DNA from: Prorocentrum cordatum
Taxonomy: Eukaryota > Sar > Dinophyceae > Prorocentrales > Prorocentraceae
Length of the DNA: 64,000 nucleotides
Assembly (NCBI GenBank): GCA_963575745.1
Contig: CAUYUJ010006558.1
Coordinates: 2,501-66,500, forward strand
Direction: 5' to 3'
Shown in pieces: positions 53,526-64,000 of this stretch; within the stretch, counting starts at the first letter, position 1; each line of letters begins with the position of its first letter. The position numbers and the translations under genes were made by a program. Below the pieces are notes generated by a model, which worked only from the letters and a program-made list of their open reading frames with translations, did no database searches and was not told the origin of the DNA.

Positions 53526-53661
53526 ATATCATGAGAACCATTATCATGTGAGTGTACACGCCATCATCGCTACGCGCGTGCACATACACATGGCCACGCG
53601 TGCAAAGATATACCACGTGAACTACTTAACCACGAGTCTCTGATCTGAGCAACCACGACAT

Positions 53662-54330
53662 CTAGCATGACACTAAGAAACGAAACACCGAGGTTAAATC
53701 AGCATCCTCCCAAGTGTCTCCGCCGGCAGAGTCAGCAGGGCCGATCGCGACCTGCTTTCCGAGCGCTGACATGGAGGCAGACCACTGCATGAGTGATTCT
53801 TTGCGGGCGCAAAACAGACGCTGGACGTTCTCACCAAAAAGCTCGGGGTAGGCCTGGCTTCGCTTCAGGTCCTTGCCTCCCATCCACTTCTTCTCGCCAG
53901 CCTTAGTCACAAAATCAACGTATGTCTGGCGAGACAGGTCAGGCTCGAATGCTTGGGCGTACCGATTGATTTCGCGGAACCAAGCGAAAGGCGAATAGAA
54001 CCGCAGCGCCCGCAATACTGGCCACTGAGGCTTACAAGTGCATTCGCCAGGAAACCCAACGCCAACCCCAACGCCAAACCCAACGCCACCGACACCATAT
54101 GTTTACATTCCACACAAATATGTATATATGTATAAATGTATATCGTCTATATATATACATATGTACACGAGCCCATGGGGGGCTCAGGCCCATCGAAGCG
54201 GGACAAGGTGCAATTTGAAACGGCATCGAACGCCAGCGACGGCTCGGCCAGACAAGGGTGGGTAAAATATGGATGCACAGAGTTATGTATATTATGTATA
54301 TGTGTATACGCACATATATATATATATGTG

Positions 54331-54367
<37 letters not shown>

Positions 54368-55467
54368 CCCACGCCAGCTAACATCGCACGCCGACTGCCG
54401 CCCCTAGTTGCCCCCGCGCAATTTCGAGTGTACATACATATATATATATATATATACATCATGCCTATACATATGCATATGTGCATATTTATATATATAT
54501 ATATATACACGTGCATATATATATATATATATGTTTATATATATAGACAAATATTTACCACCTCGCATTCGTTTTTGACTTAACCGGGGGCGCGGGCGCG
54601 GCGGCAGCCATTCGCGATCCAAGTGTCTTTCTTGGTCGGACTGCCGTGCTCTCCCATGCACAGAGAGTGTCGCCACACATTCAGATGAGCATTAACGTGC
54701 CGAAGACGTGGGTGCCATTGCATGAGCGATCCCTTCGGCTGCTCGAGAAACCACGGGCAGCCCAACGCACTTAGGACCCACAGCAAAAGTGCGATTCGTG
54801 AAACCATGAGATTCGCATCTCGCACATACTGCAGCGAACGATCGCCGAGAGCATCTTCGCAGGTGCGCTTGCTCGTTCCTAGATTGACAGGAACCCAGCT
54901 ACTGCAGACAGGCGCGAGGGGAGAAAAGCCCGCGCCGGGCTTGCAACTCAGGGCGACCCATAGGGCAGCGACAAAGCCGTGGCTCGTGAGAATATTACAA
55001 AACTCGCAATCTTGCACGAGCCGCCAGCGACGACTCATGGGTCGCACCAGGCAGGTGAGCAGTTGATACAGGGAATGATGGCGGGGCCAAAGGCGACCAT
55101 ATGACCTCCCCCCCCAGCCGCAACCACGGCCACTCTCCCAGCAGTGCCGCGGCGAAGCCTGGCATATATCATATGGGAACGCCTGCTTGCCTGCGTTCAA
55201 GGCAGCGCGCGTGCACGCAGCTTTGCCGGCCATGAACTCGACTTGGTCGAAGGTCGGGACCACAGTCATTTTGGTGCAAACGAGCAGGCACAAACGAATG
55301 AGAGCTGTCGGTGCGTTAATTGCCTTCAAAGCCTTAGCGGTGTTCCACTTCTGCAACTCACGAAATTCCAATGAAGGCTTCACGCCGCCTGGATGCATAT
55401 TGATGGCCTTCTGAGACACAAAGCAGCGCTTCCGCTCCTGCCGTTTCTCGATGCTGCGCTGGACCAT
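53662..55467 (-). CDS. Methyltransferase-like protein (EQP family), two exons
   Basis: Exon 1 from ATG 55467 ([20 protein letters not shown]) to about 54600. It has a Rossmann-type motif [19 protein letters not shown], a Cys-Ser-Ser-Trp loop ([18 protein letters not shown]) where C5 enzymes have Pro-Cys, and [15 protein letters not shown] in the place of the ENV motif. Exon 2 begins after a plausible TGTAAG acceptor near 54035 ([18 protein letters not shown]), continues with [20 protein letters not shown] and stops at 53662 ([14 protein letters not shown]). The intron is full of TA microsatellites. I recall this EQP-type family as abundant in dinoflagellates. Because the Pro before the Cys is lost, catalytic competence as a cytosine methyltransferase is uncertain. 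Confidence 0.5.
54265..54560. repeat. (TA)n/(TACA)n microsatellite inside the intron
   Basis: Several TA runs lying between the two exons of the minus-strand gene. Confidence 0.9.
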
Positions 55468-55724
55468 CGCCTCTATGGATCAGACTGCTCAGGGCGGGCG
55501 GCAAGACGCGCCGAAAGCGTTCGAGCCTGCGTGTGCAGTGGAGAAACATAGGAGGGGCAAGTGAGTCCCGTCTCATGCCATCAGCATCGCCATCATCGAC
55601 GTAGCCTTCTCCTCCTCCGCCTCCTCAACCGTAGCATGGCCCGCATCATATGTAGCCCCCCCATCGTTATCATGCCCCCCAGCCGCCTCCCCCCTCCTCG
55701 TTGTATTCATTCCTACCTATCTTA

Positions 55725-56710
55725 TAAGCTCTGCCTATAGAGGGTTCTAGCACAGCGCAGCATAGCATATCACACCATAGCCCAGCATAGCACAGCATAG
55801 CGCAACATACCATAGCCTAGCATAACCGCGCAGCCCAGCGTACCCTATAGCGTACCCTAGCATAGCATAGCATAGCATATAATGGCATCGCATAACATAG
55901 CGCGGGATAGCGTAGCATTATACTTTAAAGGGGCCGGGCAGTGGAAAGCGCCCCGGGCGGTTCCCCCAGCCCCTTGGGAGCGGTTCCCCGTCCCCTGGGA
56001 GCTTTAGCTGTAGCTCCAGCTTTAGCTTTAGCTTTTAGTTCTAGCTTAGCTTTAGCTTTGTGTTAGCTTAGTTTTAGCTTCGCTTTAGCTTAGATTTAGC
56101 TTAGCTTTAGCTTGGCTTTAGCCTGGCTTCAGCTCAGCTTTAGCTTAGCTGTAGCTTAGCTTTACCTTAGCTTTAGTTTAGTTGTACCTTAGCTTTAGCT
56201 TAGCTTTAGCTCAGCTGCAGCTTAGATGATGCTTAGCCTTAGCTTAGCTTTAGCTTAGCTTTAACTTAACTGTAGCTTAGCTTTAGCTTAGCTGTAGTGT
56301 AGCTGTAGCTTAGCTTTAGCTTAGCTTTAGCTTATTTGCAGCTTAGATTAAGCTTAGCTCTAGCTTAGCTTTAGCGGGGTTTTAGCTCAGCTTCAGCTTA
56401 GCTTCAGCTTAGAGTTAGCTTAGCTTTAGCTTAGCTGCAGCTTTGATCTAGCTTAGCTTTAGCTTAGTTTTACCTTAGATTTACTTCAGTTTTAGCTTAG
56501 CTTTAGCTTAGCCTCAGTTTAGATTCAGCCCAGCTTCAGCTATAGCTTTAGCTTAGCTTTAGCTTAGCTTTACCTTATCGTCAGCTTAGCTTTAGCTTAG
56601 CTTTAGCTCAGCTTTGTTTAGCTTAGCTTCAGTTCAATTTTAGCTTAGTTTTACTGTTACTACTACTGCTGCTTGCCTAGGGGTTCCAACTGGGTCGCAC
56701 TGGGATGATA
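55725..56710 (+). repeat. Composite AAGCTA element, copy D
   Basis: Starts TAAGCTCTGCCTATAGAGGG, CATAGC sub-array (55755-55915), GGGGCCGGGCAGTGGAAAG module, (TTAGCT)n (56000-56650), and the end GGGGTTCCAACTGGGTCGCA. Confidence 0.9.
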
Positions 56711-57059
56711 TTGTTTTGCGCCCGCCTCGGGTACTCATATTACTCATGCGCATTGAAATTGCGCGCCGGCGGCCATCGCAGTCGACTGCGAACGATCAGC
56801 GGGGTCGGGGGCCCGCCGTGCCACGTGCCAGCGGAGAGGGAGATTGAGGAAGGCGTTGACTCCGATGTCGTCGGCATCGCAAGTCTAAATAAAATTCCAG
56901 CCTCGGGCGTGGCGGGCCCGCGGGAGGGGGGGGAGGTAGGGGGCAGCATACTTGTTATCCAGAGGATTGAGGCCCGAGGCGAGGGGGCGCGCGGAGGAAG
57001 GCGAGCCGGCGGACGGGCGAGAAGAGGGAATGCGCAACTGAAGCGAGAGGCGTCGGGAC

Positions 57060-57668
57060 TCAGCGCTCATCGCCCTTCACGTCTTCATTCCTCTCGTCGT
57101 TGTTGTCGCCACCGCCCTCGCCGCTGACGAGCACCGACGCCCCCCCGTCGTCGTTGATGTCCGCGCCGCTGTCAGCGACGAGCTCGCCGTCGACGTCGCT
57201 GCTGAAGAGCGCCACCGCCTGCGCGTCGCTGCTGTAGAGCGCCACCGCCTCCACGTCGTCGTTCATGTCTGCGACGCCGTCAGCGACGAGCTCGCCGCCC
57301 TCGCCCTCGACGTCGCCATCGCCGGCCATGGACTGATCATCGTCGCCTCCACCGCGGCTGTCGTCGTCGCGATGCTCGAGATCATCATCGCGCTCCTCGG
57401 CATCGGCATCGTCGGCCTCGCTGTACCCGTCGTAGTCCTCGACCGACACGTGTTCGTCGTCGCTCTGTGACATGGGCGACCGGGGCGACCGTGGCGACCG
57501 GTTGAACATCTCGCGATTGTCATCGCGACGTACCCATTCACTGGAAGTAACCCACTCGACCTCGCATCCGGATGCCCCGATGGGCATAGTAAACCATGGA
57601 TATATGTACTCATTCTGGACGGGGTCCCATATGGGCTCGTATATCACCTCGGGGCGAGATGTGCGCAT
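57060..57668 (-). CDS. Acidic hypothetical protein
   Basis: 202 residues from ATG 57668 (MRTSRPEVIYEPIWDPVQNE). The first 50 residues look globular (YIYPWFTMPIGASGCEVEW), then Ser-Pro repeats (SPRSPRSPMSQ) and an Asp/Glu-rich tail with internal duplication (AVALYSSD/AVALFSSD). No domain recognised. The codon-biased GAC/GAG composition could also arise from a GC-rich triplet repeat, so this may not be a gene. Confidence 0.35.
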   Translation of the reverse strand: MRTSRPEVIYEPIWDPVQNEYIYPWFTMPIGASGCEVEWVTSSEWVRRDDNREMFNRSPRSPRSPMSQSDDEHVSVEDYDGYSEADDADAEERDDDLEHRDDDSRGGGDDDQSMAGDGDVEGEGGELVADGVADMNDDVEAVALYSSDAQAVALFSSDVDGELVADSGADINDDGGASVLVSGEGGGDNNDERNEDVKGDER

Positions 57669-58204
57669 GTGCGACGCATCTCAGGGGGCACGAAACGGCA
57701 TGATGCATTGGCGGCGAACCCCCACCCCCCGAAAACGCGGAATTGCACGGGGGGGGGCGCGAGGGTATGGGGAAAGGGAGAACCGAGACGGACAATCGCG
57801 GGGTCTGCCGTTCACGCATCATACTTTTTCGCGCCACCTGCGCCGAAAGGGTTCAGGCAACGCTTGAGCCTCGTGCCAGACTGCCAAACTGGGGTTCGAG
57901 AGTGCGTTGATCATACTGAGGCCCACAATGAGAAACACTATAGTATACTTACGTGTTATATATCTACACAGACATATACTTGATGTATACGTGTTATACT
58001 TACGTGTTATACTTACGTGTTATATATACATACATACATGACACGAGGCCCGCCCAGGCCGCCGAGATGGCTCAAAATGCCTCCGAAGCATGCCTAGGTT
58101 CTGGGGCGCAAGATGGCCCGAAGACGGCCCAAGCAATCCCCCAGACGCCCCGGGGTGCCTTCAACGCCCCAGGAGGAGCGCGTGGCCAAGACCACACTCA
58201 AATT
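57669..58204. other. No gene seen
   Basis: Mixed sequence with a short ACGTGTTATACTT repeat at 57950-58025. Confidence 0.5.
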
Positions 58205-58842
58205 ATCCCAGTTCGACCATACCTATAGGAGTTGGAGCCCCTAGGAAAGCAGCATTAGTAGTAGCGCTATAGCTCAGCTGAAGCTAAGCTAAAGCTAAGC
58301 TCAGCTCAAGCTAAGCTAGAGCTAAGCTAAAGCTAAGCTACAGCTAAGCTACAGCTGAGCTGAAGCTAAGCTAAAGCTAAGCTAAACCTAAGCTAAAACT
58401 AAGCTAAAGCTAAGCTACAGCTAAGCTGCAGCTAAGCTACAGCTAAGCCAATTATGAGCTAAAGCTAAGCAGCAGCTAAGCGAAAGTTAAGCTAAATCGA
58501 AGCCAAAGCTAAGCTACAGCTAAATATAAGCTACAGCTACGCTACAGCTAAGCTAATGCTAAGCTAAAGTTAAGTTAAAGCTAAGCTAAAGCTAAGCTAA
58601 CGCTAAGCTAAAGTTAAACAAACTCTGATATGAAGCTAAAGTTAAGCTGAAGCTATAAGCTAAAACCACGCTGCAGTTAAGCTAAAGCTAAGCTGAAGCT
58701 AAGCTAACACTTAAGCTAAAACTTAAGGTAAAGCTAAGCTATAGCGAAGCTAAAGCTAAGCGAAAGCTAAGCTAAAGCTAAGCTAAATATCTAAAGCTAG
58801 GCCCCCTTATGCCAGCCGAGTAAGAACCCTTCTAGGCAGAGC
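58205..58842 (-). repeat. Composite AAGCTA element, copy E
   Basis: Inverted relative to B-D: begins TATCCCAGTTCGACC, GGAGTTGGAGCCCCTAGG, then (AGCTAA)n (58265-58795), and ends AAGAACCCTTCTAGGCAGAG. Confidence 0.9.
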
Positions 58843-59079
58843 CTAGGTATAGGGAAAGAAACGCTAGGGCATGATTCAACGATCTAACTGAAACAGTCAG
58901 GAGGATCGAGGAGGAGGGGGGGAGGAGGAGAAGGAGAAGGAGGAGGAGGGGGAGGAAACAAGAGAGGGGCACCCGCGGGCAGGCGCGGGCCTCCGCGGCG
59001 CTGCTCGGCGGCAGCCAGGCCGGCGGGCCGGGCCGGCAGCCCGTGGCCTCCGGCGGGCGGGTCGGGAGGGGCCCCCCGC

Positions 59080-59420
59080 CGCAAGAGGAGAGCCCCAAGA
59101 GGAGACCCTAACGCCCCGAAAGGCCCCCAACGCCCCAATAGGAGATGACCCTCAGACGGCCTAAAGGGGCCCCAAGGATGTCTCACGAGGCCTTCCAGCT
59201 GCCCCCAACTTAAGACAACTCCAAGAGGGGGCCCAAACGGGAGCGCTCGGCCCCGATGCCCCCATGAAGCCCCGAATGGCCGCCGAGGGCACCGAGAAAC
59301 AACCAAGAATTCACCGAGAGGCCCCAAGAGAGCCCCAAGCGGCCTCGAGGGCCCCCCCACCCCCTCCCCCCCACCCCGAAGCGGCCCCGAAGAAGCCCAA
59401 AAGCCCCCCCCCCCCAGAAT
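59080..59420 (-). repeat. L-repeat block on the minus strand
   Basis: GCCCCAAGAGAGCCCCAAGC-type units, the reverse complement of the plus-strand L-repeats. 58905-58960 is (GGA)n. Confidence 0.75.
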
Positions 59421-59519
59421 AGCCCCCGAGTGGCGGGACTTGCCGACGGCAGCTGGGATATTGCAGTGGAGATGGATACCATATGCAGGATGGGCATGGA
59501 GAATGTTGGGGTGGAGAAT

Positions 59520-59527
59520 GAAAGAGA

Positions 59528-59612
<85 letters not shown>
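59520..59612. repeat. (GA)n microsatellite
   Basis: About 45 GA dinucleotides. Confidence 0.97.
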
Positions 59613-59613
<1 letters not shown>

Positions 59614-59904
59614 AGGGCACCTCCGCGACGATCTTATGACGAGTTTTGCTTATAATCCATTGGGGCACTCTGAAGTTTGCCACGGCTGGGTGCGCCATGA
59701 AACGCCGAGGAACGCCAACATCATGTCGGCGGTGGACAAACCTCCCTTCAATAGACCTCCCCTTGCTGAAAACGGCCTGGGGCCGAAACCGACGGACCTG
59801 GACCCGCAAAAATGACGGCCGCGACGCCCTCTCGCGAACCGAAAACGGCCAATTCCTCAATCGACGCGTCAGGGTAGAAGGTGCGTCCACCCCCGACGCC
59901 CCGA

Positions 59905-60540
59905 GAATGTGAAAGGCAGCCTTGCTGCGACATGAAAGACAGCGCCAAATGCGCTGCTGAGATCTGCAGGGCTGGGCCCTTGCTGGGACATGAAAGGCAG
60001 CGCCACATGCGCTGCTGAGATATGGCCTTCGGCCAGTGCCGCTAATCTGGGGCGCTCCGACTGATGTGATCCTTCTTCGCCCTCGTCCCGCCTCTCTTTT
60101 TCCCTCCCCTCCTCTCACTCAGCATTTATCCAATGGCCGTCGGCCTATCCCGCCACCGTGCTGCGCCCTTGCTGCGACATGAAAGGCAGCGCCACATGCG
60201 CTGCTGAGATATATGCAGGGCTGCGACGCTCTGCTGCGAAATGAAAGGCGCGAAAGGCGCCAAAAACGCTGCTGAGATATGACAGGCTGCGACGCTCTGC
60301 TGCGAAATGAAATGCAGCGCCACATGCGCTGCTGAGATATTTGCAGGGCTGCGACGCTATGCTGCGAAATGAAAGGCGCCAAACGCGCTGCTGAGATATG
60401 AGAGGCTGCGACGCTCTGCTGCGAAATGGCATGCAGCGCCAAACGCGCTGCTGAGATATGAAAGCCAGGGCGAAACGCGCTGCTGAGATATGAACGCCAG
60501 CGCCAAACGCGCTGCTGAGATATGAACGCGCAGCTGAGAA
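59905..60540 (-). repeat. GCTGCTGAGATATGA minisatellite
   Basis: About 15 copies of CGCTGCTGAGATATGA plus GCAGCGCCAAACG at 30-60 bp spacing. It abuts the stop codon of the small ORF at 60543. Minus-strand frames of Ile-Ser-Gln-Gln are repeat translations. Confidence 0.9.
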
Positions 60541-60542
60541 AA

Positions 60543-60815
60543 TCACGAGGTGTACTCCCGCTTCCAAGCCTCCTTGTAAACACCATTACGATAGACGACG
60601 TCTAGGCACTTCCAGCGTGCGTGCCGCCAAACGCCCCTGTCGTTCCACCACTGAGTGTATGACGCTGGCCAGAACTTCGTGAAAAGGCGCGTCCGCTCGT
60701 CGTGCACAGGCTTGAAGGAAGGCGTTCCCGCGCCATCCTTTCTGGCCGCCTTCGGCGCGGGCTCCGACGAAGCTGCGCCTGCGGAGCCGGCGGCAGCTGG
60801 GCGCCCACGCTTCAT
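60543..60815 (-). CDS. Small AT-hook-like protein, likely retroposed
   Basis: 90 residues from ATG 60815. MKRGRPAAAG has the Arg-Gly-Arg-Pro core of an AT-hook; the C-terminal half (FTKFWPASYTQWWNDRGVW, RWKCLDVVYRNGVYKEAW) is compact and aromatic-rich and looks like genuine protein. A DinoSL relic ends 43 bases before the ATG, and no intron is needed, so the locus looks like a reintegrated trans-spliced mRNA. A 12-codon upstream ORF starts in between. Role unknown; a DNA-binding function is only suggested by the AT-hook. The C-terminus may be cut short by the minisatellite. Confidence 0.55.
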   Translation of the reverse strand: MKRGRPAAAGSAGAASSEPAPKAARKDGAGTPSFKPVHDERTRLFTKFWPASYTQWWNDRGVWRHARWKCLDVVYRNGVYKEAWKREYTS

Positions 60816-60858
60816 GATTATGACGCTGCGGGGTTCGGGGGCCCTTTGTTCAACATGG

Positions 60859-60879
60859 GTTGAGCCAAAATGGCCACGG
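60859..60879 (-). other. DinoSL relic, two mismatches
   Basis: On the minus strand CCGTGGCC, ATTTTGGCTCAA, C: 19 of 21 positions match the spliced leader (A to G at position 5, final G to C). It lies directly upstream of the 60815-60543 ORF in the same orientation, and an L-repeat remnant flanks it on the 5' side. Confidence 0.8.
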
Positions 60880-60954
60880 TGGCAGTATGCGGGTCCGTCT
60901 TGGAGCTCTCCTGAGGTTGCCTGGGGCCGTCTTGGGACCTCTTGCGTCGCAGCC

Positions 60955-61795
60955 GTTTCTGATGCTGATACTGCTGATGATGATGGTGATGAGGATGATG
61001 ATGACCATGACGATGATGATGGCGGTGTTTATGATGATGATGCTGATTATGACGGTGATTGTGATGATGATTATGATGATGATAATGATGGTGGGGATGT
61101 TATGCCTTCTGACGATGATGATGGTGATGCTGATGCTGCTTATGCTGCTGCTGATGGTGATGCTGCTGCTGATGATGACGATGGTGCCGATGGTGATGGT
61201 GATGGTGGTGATGTTGATGTTGATGATACGATGATGATGGTGGTGGTGATGATGACGACGGAGATGCTGATGATGGCAATGTTGGTGATGATGATGCTAA
61301 TGATGGCGATGTTGCTAATAATGATGATGATGACGATGATGCTGAGGAAGATGATGCTGATGATGATGCTGATGAAGATGATGATAATGATGATGAATGG
61401 TGGTGACGGCGGTGGTGATGGTGGAGCGTGTGTGCGTGTAAAAACGGACGGTGGTGATGATGAGTGGTGGTGAGGGTGGCGTGTAAGAACGGATTGGGGG
61501 GACTGCGCGGATGGTGATTCGGATGGGGATGTTGATGAGGATGGGGGGTGAGGATGACCCTGAGGATGATCATGGTGATGAGTGTGATGCTGACGATGCG
61601 GATTGTGATGATGGTGGCGATGCTAATGATGATGATGAGGATGGCGATGATGATCATGATGCTGATACCGATGAGGATGATGAGGGTGGTGATGGGCTGA
61701 TGATGTTCATGATGACGAGGATAAGGATGATGATGATGACGGTGGTAATGATGCTGATATGGATGATGACGGTGATCACGATGATGATCACCATG
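60955..61795. repeat. (GAT)n trinucleotide array
   Basis: GATGATGATGG-type array with GTGTGCGTG interruptions near 61430. Asp- or Met-rich frames are not genes. Confidence 0.95.
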
Positions 61796-62050
61796 AGCAA
61801 TATTAGCCTCATGGGCCCGACGAGCCCTATAAAGCCATATGAGCTCTGTGAGCCCCGCGAGCAGTGTGAGCCCCTTGAGAGCCCCATGGGCCCGTACAAG
61901 CCCTACAAGGTGAAAACTATGATCCCTATGAGCCCTCTAAGATGCCCCTGACCACGACAAGCAATACGAACGCTATGAGGCGCATGGGCCCAACCCTCGG
62001 AGCCCGATAGGAGCCCCATGAGCTTTCTGAGCCCTACTATCCTTTCAACG
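61795..62050 (+). repeat. GAGCCCTATGAGCC 9-bp repeat
   Basis: Same family as 38975-39160. 62050-62690 has a (TA)n run at 62090-62115 and no recognisable gene. Confidence 0.7.
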
Positions 62051-62689
62051 CGAAGCGCAGGCCGCATGCACCACGCAGATCGCACAATCTATATATATAT
62101 ATATATATATATATATTACACAGTGCTCATCGTTCATAGCATTTCGGAAGTGACGGGCGCGGATGAAAGTGGGGTGCACATCTGACGGCACAGCCCCAGC
62201 TAAGGGCTTGGGCTGGGGCCCCAAGGATTGAAAACATCGATGAGGGGTGCTAGGAGGGAGCGAAAGATGAGGACGAGATGGAGCCTCGATTCCAGACGGT
62301 GACGGCTCTCGGATTATGAGGTAGACGCTCACGCCCATGAACTAACTTCAATTGCTCATGCTATGACAGCCGCCTGCAAGCTCCTGCGACAAATGCTGTC
62401 TCGTGATCCCGAAAACCAGCGAATGAAATCCACGATGTGGAAGCTGAGGTAGCGATCCCCGAACTGCAAGGCATGCTCAAGATCACGAGACAGCATTCGC
62501 ACAACTCACAGTCTGGTGATCTATGATTTTGCTGTTCGCCAGCGCCGGCATGGCTGGCGCCCGGCGACGTGTCGAAAGCCCCGCGGCTGCGGCCGCAAGA
62601 GCCTCTCCGATCCACCTCGCTGATCTCCGAGAGGCTGCAGCCCAGCACGTTCAAAAGAAAATGAAAGTGCGTCTCGCTCGAATGGCCCC

Positions 62690-64000
62690 TCAGCACACGC
62701 CCATCACCCGGTTCCTGGCGGCGTCCCAGGCGTCCTGCACGCTGCTGCGTGCACGCCACGGGAAGTTCAGGGGCCCCTCGTTGGACTCGGCCTCCTCGCA
62801 CTGCTTGATCATCCTGAACAGCCTGTGGTGGAGCTGCACCTCCACGATGCCGCCGACGATGGGCACGCGGTAGTTCTTGCGCCACGCGCCCAGCTCCGTG
62901 CCCAGCTTCGCCTCCTCCGGCAGCATCTTCAGCGACGCCTGCACGCGCTCGGTGAGCTCGACCTTCTCCGTGGACGCCTTGACCTGCTTCACTGCCTCCT
63001 CGTACTCCTCCAGCATGGCTGCTTTCTCAACCTTCCCTTTGGCGACAGCTGGAGGGCCCCCCCCGTCGCCGTGCGCAGCCTTGGTCTTCTTCTCGGGGCT
63101 CGCGAAGGCCTTCTTGCCAGCCTTCTGCTTCGCGGCCGTCTTCTTCGGGGGGGTGATGACGTCGTCGTGCGGGATTGCGTCGGTCTCCTTCTTGACCTTC
63201 TTGACCTTCTTCTTCTTCTTCTTGGCAGCGTCGAGGGGCTCGCCAGCGTCCAAGGCCATCTCACCGCCATCTTCAGCTCCTTGCAGACCTGAGGCGTCGT
63301 GCTTGCCCTTCTTGACCTTCTTGCCCTTCTTGCCCTTCCCCTTCTTGCCCTTGCTGCCGAACGACGCGCCCCCCTTCAGCTCGCCCTTCGTCTTTGCAGC
63401 ACGATTCTTCTTCTTGATCATGGGCTTGCCGACGACGGGGGCCTCTGACGCGAAGATGCGCTCCATGTCGCCCTCGAGGTGCTCGTTCTTGCTGTCCTGC
63501 GCGCCTGGGTGGGGCCCTCCGTGCAAGACGTCTCCAGTCATGGCCACGTTCCTGCAACTGTCCGGGAGGAACTCGACGCCCTTGTCGCCGTGCAGCGCGT
63601 GAAAGAAGCCGGCCTCCTCATCCTGGGACTCGTCGGTCAGCGCCCCAGCAGCCGGCGTGTGCACAGCGCTGTCCTCGAGGACGATGGCCCCCTCGTCCGC
63701 GGCGTCCTGGCCCATGAGCGCGTCGAGCTCCGCGTCGCCGCCCTCGACGGCAGCGCTGCAGATCTCCTCGACCTGCTCCGGGGCGACCGTGACCTCGACG
63801 TCGCCCTTGTCGCCCTCTGGCTCGCCGGGGCCGTCGACCTCGGCGTCGTCGCAGCGCTCTGGTTCGGCGACCGCGACGTCGAGGGGGGCCGAATCAAACT
63901 CGATGACTGTGAGCGTGTCAGCCTCCGAACCCGTGGGGCTCCTCTGCACCATCATATTCTTGAGCTCCTGGATCTGGGGCGAGTAGGAGCACTCCGTGTT
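62690..64000 (-). CDS. Partial Lys-rich hypothetical protein, 5' end outside the window
   Basis: Open without a stop from the right edge (reading NTECSYSPQIQELKN before the first Met at 63955) to the stop at 62690, more than 430 residues. The N-terminal half is acidic (GDKGDVEVTVAPEQVEEI), the middle has Lys tracts that look like nuclear localisation signals (KKKKKKVKKVKKE, KGKKGKGKKGKKVKKGK), and the C-terminus looks globular (LGAWRKNYRVPIVGGIVEV, HHRLFRMIKQCEEAE). No known domain recognised. Intact frame and mixed composition at the C-terminus favour a real gene; a nuclear role is an inference. Confidence 0.55.
   Translation of the reverse strand, partial: NTECSYSPQIQELKNMMVQRSPTGSEADTLTVIEFDSAPLDVAVAEPERCDDAEVDGPGEPEGDKGDVEVTVAPEQVEEICSAAVEGGDAELDALMGQDAADEGAIVLEDSAVHTPAAGALTDESQDEEAGFFHALHGDKGVEFLPDSCRNVAMTGDVLHGGPHPGAQDSKNEHLEGDMERIFASEAPVVGKPMIKKKNRAAKTKGELKGGASFGSKGKKGKGKKGKKVKKGKHDASGLQGAEDGGEMALDAGEPLDAAKKKKKKVKKVKKETDAIPHDDVITPPKKTAAKQKAGKKAFASPEKKTKAAHGDGGGPPAVAKGKVEKAAMLEEYEEAVKQVKASTEKVELTERVQASLKMLPEEAKLGTELGAWRKNYRVPIVGGIVEVQLHHRLFRMIKQCEEAESNEGPLNFPWRARSSVQDAWDAARNRVMGVC

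Noticed and set aside
60955-61795. Asp- or Met-rich protein
   Set aside because: Product of the (GAT)n array.

Overview
The window looks like nuclear DNA of a dinoflagellate. The strongest evidence is an exact match to the dinoflagellate trans-spliced leader (DinoSL) on the minus strand at 12583-12604 and a slightly decayed second copy at 60859-60879. Supporting signs are GC-rich coding islands in a sea of micro- and minisatellites, putative GT and GC splice donors, and gene families I recognise from dinoflagellate genomes: cytosine-methyltransferase-like domains joined to RNase H and tyrosine recombinase, and large unclassified transposon-like proteins. The genus cannot be fixed from the sequence. 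Abundant TTGGGGCC-type repeats and high GC would suit something like Prorocentrum, but that is only a guess.

Layout. 1-7600: a 32-bp minisatellite surrounds two plus-strand genes, a pogo/DDE-like transposase (235-2814) and a C48/Ulp1-like cysteine protease (4128-6306, with a frameshift and one in-frame stop). 7.6-17.4 kb: microsatellites, CTTGGGGCC-rich 'L-repeats', the exact DinoSL, and a diverged relative of the 32-bp array. 17.4-19.4 kb: a minus-strand cysteine-rich repeat protein, probably decayed. 20.5-26.8 kb: an almost complete tyrosine-recombinase (YR) retroelement on the minus strand with gag, RT-RNase H, YR and a C5-methyltransferase-like domain, bounded by split direct repeats of the PAT/Ngaro type and inserted in an L-repeat. 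26.8-33.2 kb: L-repeats and other satellites. 33.3-36.2 kb: a 5'-truncated second YR element (methyltransferase C-terminus, RNase H, YR). 37.4-39.8 kb: a spliced or decayed transposon-like gene. 39.9-58.8 kb: five copies of an apparently undescribed composite repeat (conserved ends around AAGCTA-type arrays), separated by a hypothetical gene with a 160-bp palindrome in its intron (47.4-49.8 kb) and a second methyltransferase-like gene family (53.7-55.5 kb). 58.8-64.0 kb: satellites, a small AT-hook ORF directly behind a DinoSL relic (a likely reintegrated mRNA), long GAT arrays, and a partial Lys-rich gene running off the right edge.

No rRNA, tRNA or bacterial-style operon was seen. The coding content is dominated by mobile elements; three separate loci carry C5-methyltransferase-like domains, two of them joined to reverse-transcription or recombination machinery. 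Exon limits are read by eye from reading frame and splice-site plausibility and should be treated as approximate.
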